A stretch of 50,531 bases of DNA from Bacteroidales bacterium (GTDB taxonomy: Bacteria > Bacteroidota > Bacteroidia > Bacteroidales > UBA10428): NCBI GenBank assembly GCA_016935615.1, contig JAFGQO010000027.1, positions 1-50,531 of the forward strand, given 5' to 3'. Under the pieces are notes generated by a model. That model worked only from the letters and a program-made list of their open reading frames with translations. It was not told the DNA's origin and ran no database searches. Positions 1 to 8,622 of this stretch are shown one piece after another. The position numbers and the translations under genes were made by a program. The first letter of the stretch is position 1, and each line of letters begins with the position of its first letter.

Positions 1-171
1 CTGGTCTGTTACCGTCATACAAATCTAGTTAAAACTGACTTCCTTTCGACAAGTGTATCATTTAATACTAAATCTATTAAATCTTCATGAATTATTAAAA
101 CAAAAAATTAATTAATTGAACTGCCGAAAAATCAAATATACCTATTTTCATAAAAAATTAACTTAACATTT

Positions 172-1827
172 ATGAACGCTAAGATCATCGTGGGTATCTA
201 TGGGATACGAAACCTTTCTGATGCCATTTTCCCAAAGCAAATACACGATCATAATTTAGCTGTTTTTCAAGGGGGAAATTTATTGCATTATATACACCTC
301 GAAAGAGTATCAAGATCCAGATACGATGCAAATATGCATCAGCATATTGAAACAATTGCCCAAGAATTAAATCTGAGTCACAATAAAAGCATGGTTTTAT
401 GTTTTGCTGATCATGAACTGGGAAAGGCTTTTTCTTCTGATGACGGCAACATTCAATTCAAACCGGGCGATCAGAGAAATGAGATTTCATCACTCGGGGA
501 AGGAGTTTCCAATTGGTATGGACATAATGTTAAAGCCTTCAGCATAAGCCATGAACTGGCTCATATTTATTCCTGTATTCCTTTTTTCGGACAATTCAGG
601 CCGGAATCACTCATGATACATTATGACGGCGGAGCGAGTATAAGCAATTTTTCTGCCTGGGAGTATCGGAATCACAAGATACATAATCTTTTTCATCATT
701 GGGAACTTAAAAAATATACAAGCTTTTTTAACGTCAATGCATTGGTCTTCAGATTAACAGGGACCAAACCCAGGTTTCATAATAGTGTGCCTGGCAAATT
801 GATGGGTTTGGCCGCTTACGGAAGTTATAACAGGGATATTGAAGTGTGGCTCAGGAAGAATAAGTATTTCTCTGATATCTGGTCATCTCCTCGGCGATTT
901 TTTCTGCAAATGAAATCAGATTGGGGTTTGGATATTCAATTCGTGGATAACAGAAACAGTTTTCTGAAAGATCTTGCAGCAACATTGCATGAAATGTTTG
1001 TCAGAGAATCGCTGACGGAGATACTGAAAATAAAAGCAATACATAAATACAGGCACCTTTATTTTACAGGGGGTTGTGCATTAAATATTAAGTTGAACTC
1101 TGCATTGATGAACTCAGGTGAATTTGATGAGGTATTTATCCCTCCCTGCGCAGATGATTCAGGGCTTTCATTAGGAGCAGCAGTCGCTGTTTCTCTGGCC
1201 CAGGGAAACACAATAAGGAATTTGGGACCATACCTTAATAATTATCTTTTGGAAACAAAGAAAATCAGGGTCGAGGAACGAGTCATAAAAGAAACGGCAA
1301 GTTTACTTTATGCAAATTCAATTGTTGGGATTTGCAATGATTTTGGCGAAGTGGGTCCCAGAGCCTTAGGAAACAGGAGTCTGCTGGCAAGGGCCGATTC
1401 AAAAAAATTATCAGAAAGAATATCCGTGAGTTTAAAAGAAAGAGAATGGTATAGACCTGTGGCACCTGTAATGCTGAGAGAAAACGCAGAATACTATACG
1501 GGATATAAAAAATTCTATCAGTCAGCAGGATATATGCTGTTTGATTTTAAAATCAGGGCTGAAAGAATGAATGAAATAGAAGGGGTAGTGCATAAGGACA
1601 ATACTTCGAGAATTCAGGTCATTGAACAAAGAGATCAGAATCCTTTTTTGTATGACCTGTTAAAGGAATGTCATATTCGATATGGTATACGTGCACTCAT
1701 TAATACCTCCTTTAACTGCAAAGGTGAGCCGATTGTACATAATCGTATCGATGCATTAAATACTGCAGAAAGAATGCATTTGGATGCATTGATAATTGAT
1801 GGAGAGATACTTAAGTTTCCGTATTAG
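172..1827 (+). CDS. carbamoyltransferase, NodU/CmcH family
   Basis: The 551-residue protein has the two-part layout of O-carbamoyltransferases, which move a carbamoyl group from carbamoyl phosphate to a hydroxyl on a sugar or secondary metabolite. The N-terminal Kae1-like part carries a metal-type H-x-x-x-H motif (SHELAHIYS), a DGGA nucleotide-site element and the stretch VPGKLMGLAAYG. The C-terminal part has DFGEVGPRALGNRSLLA followed by REWYRPVAPVM, both typical of the family. Length is slightly below the usual 570-610 residues. It is convergent with the flippase-like gene, overlapping it by 17 bp. No glycosyltransferase or antibiotic genes lie beside it, so the acceptor cannot be inferred. 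Family assignment is firm; the substrate is unknown. Confidence 0.9.
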   Translation: MNAKIIVGIYGIRNLSDAIFPKQIHDHNLAVFQGGNLLHYIHLERVSRSRYDANMHQHIETIAQELNLSHNKSMVLCFADHELGKAFSSDDGNIQFKPGDQRNEISSLGEGVSNWYGHNVKAFSISHELAHIYSCIPFFGQFRPESLMIHYDGGASISNFSAWEYRNHKIHNLFHHWELKKYTSFFNVNALVFRLTGTKPRFHNSVPGKLMGLAAYGSYNRDIEVWLRKNKYFSDIWSSPRRFFLQMKSDWGLDIQFVDNRNSFLKDLAATLHEMFVRESLTEILKIKAIHKYRHLYFTGGCALNIKLNSALMNSGEFDEVFIPPCADDSGLSLGAAVAVSLAQGNTIRNLGPYLNNYLLETKKIRVEERVIKETASLLYANSIVGICNDFGEVGPRALGNRSLLARADSKKLSERISVSLKEREWYRPVAPVMLRENAEYYTGYKKFYQSAGYMLFDFKIRAERMNEIEGVVHKDNTSRIQVIEQRDQNPFLYDLLKECHIRYGIRALINTSFNCKGEPIVHNRIDALNTAERMHLDALIIDGEILKFPY

Positions 1828-2908
1828 TGGATCCCGATCCGAATTTCATTCTTATCCAGCGTGGGAATAGAATGGATCCGATAAGCAGGTACGGGTAATA
1901 GGATATCATGCGCCATAGCAAAGCCAAAACTGCAGCCAGGGAGGATTTCAATTCAGGAGAAACCTGAAGCAATTCTCCAAAATACCGGACAAAAACATAT
2001 TCTGAAAATCCGCTGCCTCCGGGAGTGGGACTGACCAGCATCATGATCCATGCCACAAGTTGCCGGGCAAAAACGAGAAAATGATCAGGGACAATAAAAA
2101 AAGCCAGAAAGAGTGCATTGATTACCCAATAACGTGATGTCCAGGATAATATGGTAGCTCCGAATGCTTTTATCCAGAAAGAAACAGGTTTTTTCCTTAA
2201 TTCAATTGAGCTGTTAATGATATCGTACCCGGCTTCATTAGCTCCGCTTCTCCAGCGTCGAAGAATAGGGAGTTTAAAAATCCAAAGCAGCAACCATTTC
2301 AATCCACGGGGATTAAAAAACAATCCGTAGCTCAAAGCCAATGTGTAAATCAACTTTATTGCATACCCGATGATGGCAAAAAGGAAAAACTCATTGGCAA
2401 AAGTAAATCCGCCTCCGTCAAATCCTTCAATATGGAACAAACGATGACCACTTATGAAAATCAATATTACAGGAAAGGCAAAAATAAAATACAATTCATC
2501 AAGGAAAGAAGTGGCCATAACAATGGCCGATGCTTTGCCAAGTTTTACACCTTCCTTATTCACAAATATAATTGCTACACTTGTTCCTCCGATAGCAGAT
2601 GGTGTTATTGCAGAAGTAAATTCCCATAGCATGATAATTCTGAAAGTCTGCAGCCAATTGAGATCTTTGTCCGATAGTATTTTTAATCGGATCATGTACC
2701 CTATATCACGCACAGCCATAAGACCTATAGCTATAAAAGTCCATAATGCAGCTCTCTGGCCGAAGTGTATTGAACTAAATAACCTGGGATCAAACTTTCT
2801 GATAAACATAAAAACCACTACACCCAGACCAAGAATAATTGGATAAATTATCCTTGTTGATCGCAATTTTCGCAACGGATTTTTTTTGGATGATAGTTTA
2901 TTTGTCAC
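1811..2908 (-). CDS. lysylphosphatidylglycerol synthase TM-domain (UPF0104) flippase-like membrane protein
   Basis: This 365-residue protein is strongly hydrophobic, with about seven or eight membrane segments after a basic N-terminus. It resembles the membrane domain of MprF and the stand-alone UPF0104 family. The family's conserved features are visible: a SAIGGTSVAIIF stretch near residue 102 and MMLVSPTPGGSGFSEY near residue 290. Such proteins are thought to flip or bind lipids; no synthase domain is attached here. The start is a GTG, and no ATG lies before the first membrane segment. The start overlaps the end of a possible 74-codon ORF on the same strand, and the histidine kinase gene is further upstream. 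Family call is good; the substrate is not known. Confidence 0.85.
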   Translation of the reverse strand: MTNKLSSKKNPLRKLRSTRIIYPIILGLGVVVFMFIRKFDPRLFSSIHFGQRAALWTFIAIGLMAVRDIGYMIRLKILSDKDLNWLQTFRIIMLWEFTSAITPSAIGGTSVAIIFVNKEGVKLGKASAIVMATSFLDELYFIFAFPVILIFISGHRLFHIEGFDGGGFTFANEFFLFAIIGYAIKLIYTLALSYGLFFNPRGLKWLLLWIFKLPILRRWRSGANEAGYDIINSSIELRKKPVSFWIKAFGATILSWTSRYWVINALFLAFFIVPDHFLVFARQLVAWIMMLVSPTPGGSGFSEYVFVRYFGELLQVSPELKSSLAAVLALLWRMISYYPYLLIGSILFPRWIRMKFGSGSTNTET

Positions 2909-3122
2909 ACCAGTTTCCTAAAAATACTATACAAAGAAACACATATTTGGCAATTGCTGAAAGAAGAGAAAGGATAAAGTTTTGGATAAAATCAGCAATT
3001 ATCCTGATCTGCAAAGTGCAGGGACCAGCATTCATAACTTTTTGTGTGCAGCCACTGCAAAAGGTTACGGAACATGCTGATAACAGCGAAACCACGAGGA
3101 AAGAAAAAAGAGATATCTCCAA
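2898..3122 (-). CDS. possible small lipoprotein or membrane peptide (74 aa), uncertain
   Basis: This short ORF fills the gap between the histidine kinase stop and the flippase start, on the same strand. Its TAA overlaps the GTG of the next gene by 11 bp, a layout compatible with translational coupling. The N-terminus is hydrophobic and reaches a lipobox-like LLSAC at residue 17. Further cysteines follow, and a second hydrophobic segment lies near the C-terminus. Against it, the N-terminus lacks the usual positive charge and the composition is not clearly protein-like. I recognise no family. Confidence 0.3.
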   Translation of the reverse strand: MEISLFSFLVVSLLSACSVTFCSGCTQKVMNAGPCTLQIRIIADFIQNFILSLLSAIAKYVFLCIVFLGNWCDK

Positions 3123-3145
3123 AGAAATGATTGTTCTTGATTGAA

Positions 3146-5074
3146 CTATATGAAGAGTTTTTTTAGTTTGCTTATTAGTTGATCATGATTTACAGGTGCT
3201 ACAATAAAATCATTTGCTCCGGCTGCCATACATTCTTCTTTATTCATACTCTTTAACTCAGCGAGTAACAGTAAAACAGGAATTCTTGAATTGATGGTTT
3301 TTATTTTTTGAATAGAACTGCATCCATCAAGCCATTTGGTTTGCATATTCATAATGATAAGATCGATCTTGTTTTGGCGTGAAGAGATGCATTCAAAAAA
3401 GGAATTTGAATTTTTTGGATGGATAACCTCAATTTCATTTTGAAATAAAATGATTTCCAGCATATCGTAAGATTCTTTCATATCATCCACAACCACAACA
3501 CGTTTATTTTTCAATAAGCTTTCAACGGATTCTTTTAGGACGCTGGTTGTTGATCTGGCTTTTTCATAAGGAATAATGAAGTAAAATTCAGAACCTTTAT
3601 TAAGCTCAGATTTTACACCGATCTCACCATTCAGCAGTCTGACTATTCCATTTGCAATGGCCAGTCCAAGTCCGGCGCCTTCATATTTTCTCGCCAGCGA
3701 AAAATCAACCTGATGGAATCTGTCAAAGATAGATTGTATGTTTTCGTCTGAAATGCCTATACCTGTATCTTTCACATAAAATCGCATACTCCCACCAACA
3801 ATAATATAGCCAAACACGATTTCTCCTTTCTGGGTAAATTTGATTGCATTATCCAGAAAGTTACTTAACACCTGTTTAATTCTCAGGTCATCATTAAAAA
3901 TATCACAATGTTCGTTTTTCAATTCTGATTCCAGATGGAGGCGGATATCATATAAACCCAGTTGTTTGGCTTTTTCTCTGAAAGAAAATTCAAGTTCAGC
4001 CATCATTTCATTCAGATTGAAATTCCTTTTGTAAATTGGGAATTGCCCTGAATCTATTTTTGAGATATCGATGATGTCACTAATTTGGTGTAACAGTTGC
4101 TTTCCGTTAGCCAGAATAAAATCAATGTACTTATGTTTTTTGTCATCTTCCGGAAGGGATTGTTTTAAAAACTGGCTAAATCCAAGAATTCCGTTTAAAG
4201 GAGTTCTGATCTCGTGAGACAAATTTGCCAAAAAAGCTGATTTTAGCTGATCTGCTCTTTCAGCTTTGATCTTTGCCTTTCGTAAAGCCTTTTGTTCTTT
4301 TACCCAGTTTGAAATATCACGACCTATGCCCATAATGCCAACAATGTCACCTTTGTTATCTTTCAACGGGAGCTTTGATGTTGAATACCATCTTCGGTTA
4401 TTTTCGCTATCAACTACCTGCTCAATGATGTTTATTTTGGCCTTCCCTGTTCTTATTACTTCCTGTTCATCGCTGAAGTACTTTTTTGCCAGTTTTTTCG
4501 GATGAAAATCAAAATCTGTCTTGCCTAACAGATCCTGCGGACTATTTACTCCCATAAGTTTTGAAACCCACACATTGGCCAGAAGAAACTCACCCTGCTT
4601 ATTTTTAATAAAAATGTTGTTTGGAATAGAGTTGATCAATTCAAGAAGAAGATGGCTTTGTTTTGCAACCATTTCTTCATAATCTTTCAATTCAGAAATA
4701 TTCGTTATCTGGCATAATACAACTTTTTCGGAATGAATGTGTTGTAAAGGGGATAGTTTTAAAACACCCCAAATTGGCTCATTTTCCTTATTTTTTATTC
4801 GTATAATTTGTTGTTTCTGAAACACACTTCCTTTAAAAACAGCGGTGATAAGTTTTTTTGTTTCAGTAACTGAATCAAAAAAGAAGAGTTCTTCAAATCC
4901 GTTCCCGACAATATCCCTGGTTACCCCGAAAAGCTCAAGAGACTCAGGATTAGCATACAATATCATTCCCTCTCCCGAAAGAATAATAATGCCTATGGAT
5001 GCAGATTCCAGCAATTCAACAAGTGAAGGATCAGGCTCAAAAATATGAGATGCTGAAGACTCCAAATCATTCAT
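3146..5074 (-). CDS. PAS-PAS hybrid sensor histidine kinase with degenerate receiver
   Basis: The 642-residue protein has no signal peptide or membrane segment, so it is probably cytoplasmic. Two PAS domains lie at about residues 15-130 and 140-255. A HisKA dimerisation domain follows with phospho-acceptor His287 in NLSHEIRTPLNG, then an HATPase_c domain with DNAIKFT, DTGIGI and GLGLAI boxes. The C-terminal receiver (about 525-642) keeps the acidic pair VVDD, but the phospho-acceptor aspartate position reads Asn576 (IIMNMQ). The usual Thr/Ser and Lys positions are also lost (LLLLA, IVAPV). The receiver is therefore probably not phosphorylated and may be a binding or inhibitory domain. No response regulator is adjacent, so the partner is encoded elsewhere. 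The input signal is unknown. Confidence 0.9.
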   Translation of the reverse strand: MNDLESSASHIFEPDPSLVELLESASIGIIILSGEGMILYANPESLELFGVTRDIVGNGFEELFFFDSVTETKKLITAVFKGSVFQKQQIIRIKNKENEPIWGVLKLSPLQHIHSEKVVLCQITNISELKDYEEMVAKQSHLLLELINSIPNNIFIKNKQGEFLLANVWVSKLMGVNSPQDLLGKTDFDFHPKKLAKKYFSDEQEVIRTGKAKINIIEQVVDSENNRRWYSTSKLPLKDNKGDIVGIMGIGRDISNWVKEQKALRKAKIKAERADQLKSAFLANLSHEIRTPLNGILGFSQFLKQSLPEDDKKHKYIDFILANGKQLLHQISDIIDISKIDSGQFPIYKRNFNLNEMMAELEFSFREKAKQLGLYDIRLHLESELKNEHCDIFNDDLRIKQVLSNFLDNAIKFTQKGEIVFGYIIVGGSMRFYVKDTGIGISDENIQSIFDRFHQVDFSLARKYEGAGLGLAIANGIVRLLNGEIGVKSELNKGSEFYFIIPYEKARSTTSVLKESVESLLKNKRVVVVDDMKESYDMLEIILFQNEIEVIHPKNSNSFFECISSRQNKIDLIIMNMQTKWLDGCSSIQKIKTINSRIPVLLLLAELKSMNKEECMAAGANDFIVAPVNHDQLISKLKKLFI

Positions 5075-5287
5075 ATTTCTTACTGCATTAGAATTTGTAT
5101 TGGTTTAGCAGGAAAAGAATTTAATAAGGATAGTAATATACAACAAATTGTTTCCACTTAAAAACAACATCTTTGATAATTTTGTGTTAATTCACAAAAA
5201 CATTAATAATACAATCTGGTATTAAAACATTTTGTATATGAACTTAAAAATTTCATTATCCATCTTGCTGATCATTTTTTCAATTGA

Positions 5288-5917
5288 TTATTTAAGTCTG
5301 TAAGTAGCGATATTTTCTCGATAATTTATTTGCAATACTCCGATTGCAATCAGATTCACCAGGATCTTCTTTGCAACGGGGTATCTTATTTTGCATAAAC
5401 GACAGAATTCTTTCATGGAAATTTCCCGATCGGTTTGTAAGTACTCAAGTAAGGTTTTTTCCACATCGTTGTACTTGATGAGGGCAGGCTTTTCTTTTCT
5501 TTGGTTCTTCCAGACATTTACTTGAATAGCATTTGCTACAAAATTCTCATCGTGTACACGCACATAAGCTCTCCATTGTTTTTCTTTCCATGGAGCAAGA
5601 TGAGGTTTTGAACTGCTCTCTTCAATGGTTACTTCAAGAAGGTTTTTCCCGTCAATATGCCAGTCTTTCAGGCTATATTCAACAGGTGGCCTGCAGTAAA
5701 AATTTGCAGCCGCATCCAGCATATAAGCTTCTTCGTCTGTTTCAATTCCGCGAATGACCCCGTTATCTTTAACGCCAATCAACAGTTTTCCTCCGCCTGT
5801 ATTGGCAAATGCAGAAAAAGTGCGGGCAATTTTCTTTGCATCAGACACCTCGTATTTAAAATCAAGGTATTGATTTTCGCCTTGTGCAATGAGTTGGCTT
5901 ATGTATTTATTGGGCAC
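5288..5917 (-). CDS. AlbA_2 (Schlafen-type) domain protein with C-terminal winged helix
   Basis: This 209-residue protein begins with an AlbA_2 domain, often called a divergent AAA-4 or Schlafen-type putative nucleic-acid-binding domain. The family's landmarks are EnqYLDFKYE near residue 14, FANTGGGKLLIGVKDNG near residue 38 and IEESSSKPHLA near residue 97. Residues 145-209 look like a small winged helix, which would suit a DNA-binding regulator. The start is GTG (GTG CCC AAT AAA), and no ATG lies nearby. The gene stands alone, with over 130 bp on each side. Related proteins are annotated as putative transcriptional regulators, but the molecular function is not settled. Confidence 0.85.
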   Translation of the reverse strand: MPNKYISQLIAQGENQYLDFKYEVSDAKKIARTFSAFANTGGGKLLIGVKDNGVIRGIETDEEAYMLDAAANFYCRPPVEYSLKDWHIDGKNLLEVTIEESSSKPHLAPWKEKQWRAYVRVHDENFVANAIQVNVWKNQRKEKPALIKYNDVEKTLLEYLQTDREISMKEFCRLCKIRYPVAKKILVNLIAIGVLQINYRENIATYRLK

Positions 5918-6055
5918 AGGGATAAATCTTGATGTTACGATATGCTAATTTACATACTTATAACTTATGGGAATAAATGATAGCGAGAGAATTCGATTAC
6001 CAATTGTTATTTTATTTACAGCTAAACTTTTTTTAAGTTAAAATGATAAGCAGCA

Positions 6056-8011
6056 TTATTTATTGAGAGGTATGCCTGATTCAATGAATTGTTTATTGTT
6101 CAAAAGCATATATTGAAAAACCTGCATATTCGATTTTGCATACAATTCCATTTCTTCTCGTTTTTCAGGATACTCTTTCACGTAGTTTATATTATCAAGA
6201 TCCCTGTATTTATGCAAACTCATATTCTCATCATCTCTAATGATCAGCAGAAAATTCTCATCAAGGACACCAATTTTATCATCATCGTTGATAAAAATAT
6301 AAGGTCTATGTTCTTTTCTTAGATCGATTCCTAAAGTATTGTTAATATAAGGGAATCTTAATAATCCCATGAGGGTTGGAAATAAGTCAATCTGTCCACC
6401 TATGCAGGAATACGTTCTTTGCACACGTATAATTTCCGGGGCATAAAAAATAAGAGGTGTATGATGGTAATCCAGCGAGATATCGTAAGGAGCAGTTATG
6501 GGATCGCCATGGTCAGCGACAAATACAAAAATTGTATTTGAAAACCATTCTTCTTTTGAAGCCAGAGAAATAAATTTTTGCAATGACCAATCTGCATATT
6601 CAACGATTTGATGTTTTATATAAGAATTTTCGGGCTTAAAATATTCAGGAATGTAATAGGGTCCGTGATCACTTGCGGTCATGAAGGTAACGAAAAACGG
6701 TTTTTTTTTAGCATGCATCAGGTTCAGTAACGGGATGGAAAATTCAAACATATAATCGTCGGGAACTCCAAGGGTAGTTTTCACTGCTTTTGCCGGATAA
6801 TCAGATTGAGAGATAATGGTTTCAAAATCGTTTGCATGAAAAAAACCTTCAACATTATCAAATTGGGGATCGTGTGTGGTAAAGTATGTTGCGCTGTAAC
6901 CATAATGATGCAGGATAGTGCTTAGTCCGTTAAATTGTTTGATCACCTTCATCGGGTGTTGCCGGAATAGTGCTGGAAAAGAAAAAAGTGTGCCGAAAAC
7001 GCCGTTATGAGTATGTATTCCCGCTGAGTATATGTTTTCAAAATAGATCGACTTATGTGAAAGACTATCAAGAAATGGTGTGAGATTGTATTGATTTCCG
7101 TGTCTTGACATTTTTGCAGCACTCATGGCTTCCATAATAATCACAATGATATTGGGCCTTGATTCACTGATTGAGTCAGGGATAATATCTCTTGCAACGG
7201 GCGAATCATAATTCTGTTTATTGATCTGCAGTTCTCTTTGCACATATTCAATCGCCTTTTGATCCTCCATAAAATGAACGATTTTATTCTCTTCTTTCCG
7301 ACTATCCAAATAAGTTCGCATAAATGTAAATACCGGATTTAAACCAAGCTGATTCAGAAAAGGATGATTGGAAAAATACGCAGTTCCTATTCTTATTGGT
7401 GATTTTTTTTGAATTCTGCCTCTTATACCTAAAAAAATGATTCCCAAAAAGAGAACAGAGAGTAAAATCCGGGCAATAACATTTGTTTTTCTGGGAACAG
7501 TTTTTTGGTTGAAAATCATTTTTAAAATCAGGTAAAAAGCAAAAACCAAAACAAGCAGGGGGATCAGTATTAAGAAATATTTTGGTTCCTGAAAGATCAT
7601 TTTAAAAACAAAACCGGCATTCTCCATCCATGCAAAAGCACCCACTGAAAATCTGGAAAAGAATTGATTAAAGTAAGGTATATCGGCTGCACATATAATA
7701 AAAGAAAAAGTGAACAAAGAGAAGATCCAATAAAACACTGCTTTATGTAGAAGGGCACTTTTAATATTTATTATCTCCATCACCAGTAACAGAAACGCAG
7801 GCAAAAGAAGTATATAACCCGAAATCACAATGTCGAATCTGATTCCCATCAAAAAAGCGGATGCAATGGTTAAGATGCTTACTTCAGCAAAATCAATTCT
7901 ATCTGTTTCGGTAAGGAAAAGAATAAACCGGAATACAAAGAAAATGCCCAGTACCAATGCATAAGTTTTAATTAGTAATACGATGGATTTAAATCGGTTC
8001 ATTGGATACAT
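6056..8011 (-). CDS. LTA synthase family sulfatase / phosphoglycerol transferase-like membrane protein
   Basis: The 651-residue protein has about five N-terminal membrane segments (residues 10-200) and a large outer sulfatase-fold domain, the layout of LtaS and MdoB-like enzymes. Expected metal and catalytic residues are present: Glu294 in IIMEAMSAA, nucleophile Thr334 in GIHTHNGVFGT, and Asp500-His501 in FVADHGDP. A second histidine site lies in TASDHGPYY. Family enzymes move phosphoglycerol or phosphoethanolamine onto glycans or lipids at the outer face of the inner membrane. Bacteroidota lack lipoteichoic acid, so a modification of glycan, glycolipid or lipid A is more likely. The ATG at 8002 (MNRFKS) is an alternative start. 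No operon partner is evident. Confidence 0.9.
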   Translation of the reverse strand: MYPMNRFKSIVLLIKTYALVLGIFFVFRFILFLTETDRIDFAEVSILTIASAFLMGIRFDIVISGYILLLPAFLLLVMEIINIKSALLHKAVFYWIFSLFTFSFIICAADIPYFNQFFSRFSVGAFAWMENAGFVFKMIFQEPKYFLILIPLLVLVFAFYLILKMIFNQKTVPRKTNVIARILLSVLFLGIIFLGIRGRIQKKSPIRIGTAYFSNHPFLNQLGLNPVFTFMRTYLDSRKEENKIVHFMEDQKAIEYVQRELQINKQNYDSPVARDIIPDSISESRPNIIVIIMEAMSAAKMSRHGNQYNLTPFLDSLSHKSIYFENIYSAGIHTHNGVFGTLFSFPALFRQHPMKVIKQFNGLSTILHHYGYSATYFTTHDPQFDNVEGFFHANDFETIISQSDYPAKAVKTTLGVPDDYMFEFSIPLLNLMHAKKKPFFVTFMTASDHGPYYIPEYFKPENSYIKHQIVEYADWSLQKFISLASKEEWFSNTIFVFVADHGDPITAPYDISLDYHHTPLIFYAPEIIRVQRTYSCIGGQIDLFPTLMGLLRFPYINNTLGIDLRKEHRPYIFINDDDKIGVLDENFLLIIRDDENMSLHKYRDLDNINYVKEYPEKREEMELYAKSNMQVFQYMLLNNKQFIESGIPLNK

Positions 8012-8049
8012 TGAAGTTTAGTTCAACTGGTTCCCCGGTTTGCAATATC

Positions 8050-8124
8050 GATTTGCAGAGCAGTATGAAACCTGATTGCTGTGCTCTGTTCTGCAAATCC
8101 TTGGCAAAGCAGAACTTTTTCTGC
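8050..8124 (-). repeat. pair of hairpin-forming inverted repeats upstream of the sulfatase gene
   Basis: A 10-bp perfect inverted repeat (GATTTGCAGA at 8050-8059 and TCTGCAAATC at 8090-8099) is followed by a smaller one (GCAGA at 8109-8113, TCTGC at 8120-8124). They lie in the 250-bp gap between the PII-like gene and the sulfatase gene, so they could fold in the sulfatase 5' leader or in the 3' end of the efflux transcript. No T-run follows in either direction, so these are not classical terminators. Confidence 0.4.
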
Positions 8125-8262
8125 AATGATGTTGCAGAAGGAATGCTTATCCGGTTTGTAGCTCATACATTCTGGTATTATACATATTATAACGAATTAT
8201 ACCAAAAGCATCCGGATTTCAACAATATGGAAAGGCTTATGATAGACAATTATTTTACCTTA

Positions 8263-8556
8263 TCAAATTACCTGCGATATTTCCCAGACAAAAGCTTTTA
8301 CTCCTACTTCTTCATGTACTTTATCAAGCTTTTTAACTTTTTCCAGTAGAACACTTAATTTTTCATCGGGTATAATTGTTATCAGTGCCGAATTCATTTC
8401 CGGCCAGGTATGTGTTCCCATACGTGGTTCACCGGTCTCGGAACCCCGGCCTTTCACATTTTCCCACCATGTATATCCCCTGATCTCGAGCCGGTCGAGC
8501 ATATATTCCACCCGTTCGGTATTGGCCTGATTAAATACTATAAAAACTGCTTTCAT
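8263..8556 (-). CDS. PG0541-family PII-like transporter-associated protein
   Basis: This protein of about 97 residues starts MKAVFIVFNQAN and has the short ferredoxin-like pattern of PII-type proteins, matching the PG0541 family found in Bacteroidota. The conserved stretch RGYTWWENVKGRG near residues 26-38 corresponds to the T-loop region of PII-like folds. I chose the ATG at 8556 because the upstream 15 codons to a possible start at 8601 are glutamine-rich and unlike the family. It is the last gene of the efflux operon, 66 bp after the RND pump gene. Family members are described as transporter-associated; a role as a small-molecule sensor acting on the pump is inference. Confidence 0.85.
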   Translation of the reverse strand: MKAVFIVFNQANTERVEYMLDRLEIRGYTWWENVKGRGSETGEPRMGTHTWPEMNSALITIIPDEKLSVLLEKVKKLDKVHEEVGVKAFVWEISQVI

Positions 8557-8622
8557 ATTATTTGCTATTTGCTGTCTTTGTTGGCAATTTCGGGTAATCA
8601 TGCATACCCGGAATTTCTATAA

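Noticed and set aside
1-18. Possible minus-strand start codon (ATG at 18) with a TAGATTTG box just before it
   Set aside because: Only six codons lie in the window, and the box would place the transcription start inside the coding region. It cannot be supported from this window.
2454-2846. 130-codon plus-strand ORF
   Set aside because: It lies entirely antisense to the flippase-like gene, and its composition mirrors the complement of membrane-helix codons.
5238-5303. 21-codon plus-strand ORF encoding a hydrophobic peptide
   Set aside because: It overlaps the 3' end of the AlbA_2 gene and has neither a promoter box nor a ribosome binding site. The hydrophobic look follows from AT-rich DNA.
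8002-8349. 115-codon plus-strand ORF between the sulfatase and PII-like genes
   Set aside because: It overlaps the sulfatase start and runs antisense into the well-supported PII-like gene. It is rich in aromatic and Cys residues without domain character, as expected for an antisense shadow plus hairpin DNA.
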